DNA from: Tolypothrix sp. PCC 7910 | GTDB taxonomy: Bacteria > Cyanobacteriota > Cyanobacteriia > Cyanobacteriales > Nostocaceae | Reading direction: 5' to 3' | Assembly (NCBI RefSeq): GCF_011769525.1 | Contig: NZ_CP050440.1 | Location: 5,581,501-5,645,500, forward strand | Length of the DNA: 64,000 bases | Shown: one piece after another, positions 61,889-64,000 of the stretch | Position numbering within the stretch: position 1 is the stretch's first letter | Layout: each line of letters begins with the position of its first letter | Translations under genes and position numbers: made by a program | Notes under the pieces: model-generated | Seen by the model: the letters and a program-made list of their open reading frames with translations, nothing else | Databases searched by the model: none | Told to the model about the DNA's origin: nothing

Positions 61889-61943
61889 CAGTCAACATTC
61901 AACAGTCAGTAACAGCGCAGTTGTGAATTTTGAGTTGTGAATT

Positions 61944-62708
61944 TTGAAATCTTTAACATCTAATCCCCAATATCCCATCCATCATCCCCACCCTACTGTA
62001 GTGGAGGTGGAGAACTTGGTATATGCCTATCCCAATCAAGAGCCAGTATTGCGCGACATTTCTTTTACATTAAAAGCAGGCGATCGCGTGGCTTTGATGG
62101 GAGCAACAGGTTCGGGCAAAAGCACTTTGCTAGAGAATCTCATCGGCTTAAAACAACCGCAAAGTGGGAGAATTAGCATTAATGGCATTCCCGTAGAATA
62201 TAAAACTCTATCCCAAGTGCGTCGTCACATCGGCTTTGCTTTTCAAGATGCCAACGACCAATTGTTTATGCCCACCATCTTAGAAGATATTACCTTTGGG
62301 CCACGTAATTATGGTGTTTCACCAGCATTAGCAATTGATCGGGCGCGTCAGTTATTAGCTGATTTTGGCTTAGAAGCCTACGCCAACCGTTCGGCTCATC
62401 AACTTTCTGGGGGACAAAGACGCTTGGTTGCTCTCGCCGCGATTTTAGCTCTAGAACCTGCAATTTTGATTTTAGATGAGCCTACTAACGGTCTCGATCC
62501 TGCATGGCGGCGACATCTAGCACAAGTGTTATTAAAATTGCCAGTGCAGGTAATTTTAATCGCCTCCCATGACCTCAATTGGTTAGGTAAAGTGACTCAA
62601 CGCGCTTTGGTACTGGCTGGCGGGCAGATTCCCATAGACACAGACATTCAGCCACTTTTAAAAGATGGGCAGACCTTAGATCGGTTGGGTTTACCAGTAG
62701 ATTGGTAA
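61944..62708 (+). CDS. cbiO: ECF transporter ATP-binding protein
   Basis: 254 aa read from a TTG at 61944; a GTG at 62000 is a weaker alternative, and no strong ribosome site is visible. Walker A LMGATGSGKSTLLENLIGL (about 50-70), Q-loop GFAFQDANDQLFMPTI, ABC signature HQLSGGQRRLVALAAIL, Walker B AILILDEPTNGLDPAWR, H-loop IASHDLNWLGK. The FQDANDQLF block is typical of ECF ATPases. Lies 55 nt after cbiQ. The N-terminal 17 residues are Pro/His-rich and partly encoded by STRR-like CCCCAAT sequence. Confidence 0.93.
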   Translation: MKSLTSNPQYPIHHPHPTVVEVENLVYAYPNQEPVLRDISFTLKAGDRVALMGATGSGKSTLLENLIGLKQPQSGRISINGIPVEYKTLSQVRRHIGFAFQDANDQLFMPTILEDITFGPRNYGVSPALAIDRARQLLADFGLEAYANRSAHQLSGGQRRLVALAAILALEPAILILDEPTNGLDPAWRRHLAQVLLKLPVQVILIASHDLNWLGKVTQRALVLAGGQIPIDTDIQPLLKDGQTLDRLGLPVDW

Positions 62709-62718
62709 TTTATTAATC

Positions 62719-62748
62719 AAAAGCGGGATAATACTTATTCCCGCTTTT
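62719..62748 (+). terminator. cbiMQO terminator
   Basis: AAAAGCGGGA (62719-62728) pairs with TCCCGCTTTT (62739-62748), ten perfect pairs, 10 nt after the cbiO stop, with a T-rich 3' arm. Confidence 0.8.
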
Positions 62749-62870
62749 GGCTGTCGTAGTAGTCCCTAGCCTCTAACCTAGTAATCTGATGAAGTAACCA
62801 ATTTAAGTCACAACATGATTGTGAAAATATTAGGTACTATTATTTGGATTTTATTGCTAGTGGTGAATTA

Positions 62871-63350
62871 ATGTTTGTTTCACGTAAATATACTGTTATT
62901 GTTCCTGTTAGCTTGAGTATCGCATTGCTCATGGCTGGATGTAATGAAAATAAAGCTTCTCAGTGTCAGCGACTAATTCAAGCAGTGAATGAAGGTAATT
63001 CTCTAATTGACAAGAAAAAAGGACAGCAAGTAATCACCAGTGTGCAACTGTCCAAAGATTTACAAGCCGTAACCAAATCCATAGAAGACTTAAACTTAAA
63101 AGATCCTAAGTTACAAGAATTTCAGGGCCGATTTGCCAAGGTGTTCCGGAATTTGAGTCAAGCGATCGCTAAAGCAGCTCAGGCGCTTGGTTTAGCTAAA
63201 AACGCCGAAGCCTCAGAAGTAGGTAGAGAAAAACTCCAAAAAGCCAGAACAGAAATTGACACAGCGCTAACAGCAGCCGCTAAAACCGCTGGTAAGGATT
63301 CTGATAAGTTAGTAGGCGATCTCAATAAGTATTGTCGTCAACCAGAGTAA
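62871..63350 (+). CDS. Small helical lipoprotein
   Basis: 159 aa from ATG 62871; a TTG at 62844 is in frame. Lipoprotein signal YTVIVPVSLSIALLMAGCNE (lipobox MAGC). The mature part is helical and Lys/Ala/Gln-rich (VQLSKDLQAVTKSIEDLNLKDPKLQEFQGRF, SQAIAKAAQALGLAKNAEAS), ending with CRQPE, which has one Cys that could pair with the early CQRLIQ. Common in cyanobacteria but of unknown role. No link to the Co/Ni transporter is evident beyond position. Confidence 0.8.
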   Translation: MFVSRKYTVIVPVSLSIALLMAGCNENKASQCQRLIQAVNEGNSLIDKKKGQQVITSVQLSKDLQAVTKSIEDLNLKDPKLQEFQGRFAKVFRNLSQAIAKAAQALGLAKNAEASEVGREKLQKARTEIDTALTAAAKTAGKDSDKLVGDLNKYCRQPE

Positions 63351-64000
63351 CAGACTTCCTACCAAAAAATATCCCATGATTGTCTAAGCAGGGGTAGGGG
63401 AAGAAAAAAATATGAGCTGAGTAAATTATCTAATTTACTTTCTGGAAGTCCCTAGTACCGCAAGGCGGAATTCAAAATTCGTCTTCTCCCAAAGGGAGAG
63501 GCTACGCCAAGAAAAGTTTGACGGCAGTTGCTACAAGTCGGGGAACCGCAAGGGCGCACTGCCTCCTCAACGGGGGGAACCCCCGCACGCAACTTTTGTC
63601 TTCTCTACGAGAGGCTGCGCCAACGACACGCTACGCGTAGCTTGCTTCTCCGCAGGAGTACGCAAAATTCAAAATGAATACAGCGTAAGCGTTTTGTGAG
63701 TTTAGAATATTCTGATTTTTATCGATCAGTAGAAGGTAAAGAAAAAATAGGAAAAGGGACAAAAATAGATGATTCTCCCTTTTCCTGTATTCTCTGATCT
63801 CCATGTCTAGAAATTAAGCAAAATACTGACTGCGTTTTTAAAATACACAGGTAATACATTACAGATGTGCGCCCTAGTTATAATCTTTATCTTGTTCTGA
63901 TGTAGCCTTTCGTAAATCAGTTCAAATCTGCTGCATATAAAAATAGGCTGTTTCTGAATATGTATTTTTTCTCTATTAAATGTGCTTTTTGTGACTTATA
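63351..64000. repeat. Repeat-rich non-coding tail of the window
   Basis: About 63450-63670 is a GC-rich mosaic of short palindromes: TCTCCC-AAA-GGGAGA, CTCT-AC-GAGAG, CTACGCGTAG and GAATTC-type ends (AATTCAAAATTC, AAAATTCAAAATG) flanking it. This is a cyanobacterial dispersed palindromic repeat. A short relative lies at 36765-36830. The rest to 64000 is AT-rich with no gene. Confidence 0.6.

Overview
The window looks like chromosome from a filamentous, heterocyst-type cyanobacterium (Nostocales). The evidence is the dense scatter of the HIP1 octamer GCGATCGC, many heptanucleotide tandem arrays (STRRs, for example CCCCAGT, TTTGTCA, CATACTT), an NblA phycobilisome-degradation gene, a CyaC-type multidomain adenylate cyclase, and many proteins typical of cyanobacteria. 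No integrase, transposase, CRISPR array or rRNA was seen. Only one tRNA (Gly, anticodon TCC) was found.

Layout. 1-9.5 kb: a truncated branched-chain amino-acid-type binding protein, argB, a secreted protein, a TPR membrane protein and a DUF3153 lipoprotein, pdxH, an AI-2E/PerM permease, scpA and a sugar-nucleotide pyrophosphorylase. 9.5-14.5 kb: speA, ndk, terC and an alpha/beta hydrolase. 14.7-20.6 kb: a signalling cluster made of a membrane-anchored Ser/Thr kinase, a CHAT-protease/AAA-like ATPase fusion, and an AAA-like/transmembrane/coiled-coil/WD40 protein. 21-25 kb: a divergent pair, an outer-membrane beta-barrel protein and a FecR-domain protein with a long Pro-rich repeat tail. 25-31 kb: gor, a YqiA-like esterase, hisC, an unknown protein and a GNAT acetyltransferase. 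31.8-36.6 kb: cyaC and a TonB-like protein. 36.6-46.5 kb: tRNA-Gly, aroK, an NB-ARC STAND ATPase, small conserved proteins, ubiX, an RNase II/R protein with a structured leader, a protein with a possible dsRNA-binding-like fold, and clpP. 47-52 kb: a small membrane ORF, nblA, a DUF2993 protein, a coiled-coil protein, a YyaL/DUF255 protein and mobA.

53-59.4 kb looks like an iron-handling island. It has a siderophore/cobalamin-type binding lipoprotein on the plus strand. Facing it is a minus-strand series: a Tat-exported multicopper oxidase, three small membrane proteins, a helix-hairpin-helix/EfeO-like lipoprotein, a ferritin-like protein and an FTR1 permease. The combination resembles the Fet3-Ftr1 logic of oxidation coupled to permeation. 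60.3-62.7 kb carries a CbiM-CbiQ-CbiO cobalt/nickel ECF transporter, followed by a small lipoprotein and a repeat-rich non-coding tail.

The most unusual signals are the CHAT/AAA/WD40/kinase cluster, STRR arrays that appear to have entered two coding sequences in frame (the AAA-WD40 protein and MobA), a MITE-like element with perfect 13-bp terminal inverted repeats and a deleted second copy, and a strongly structured 270-nt region upstream of the RNase gene that may be a non-coding RNA.
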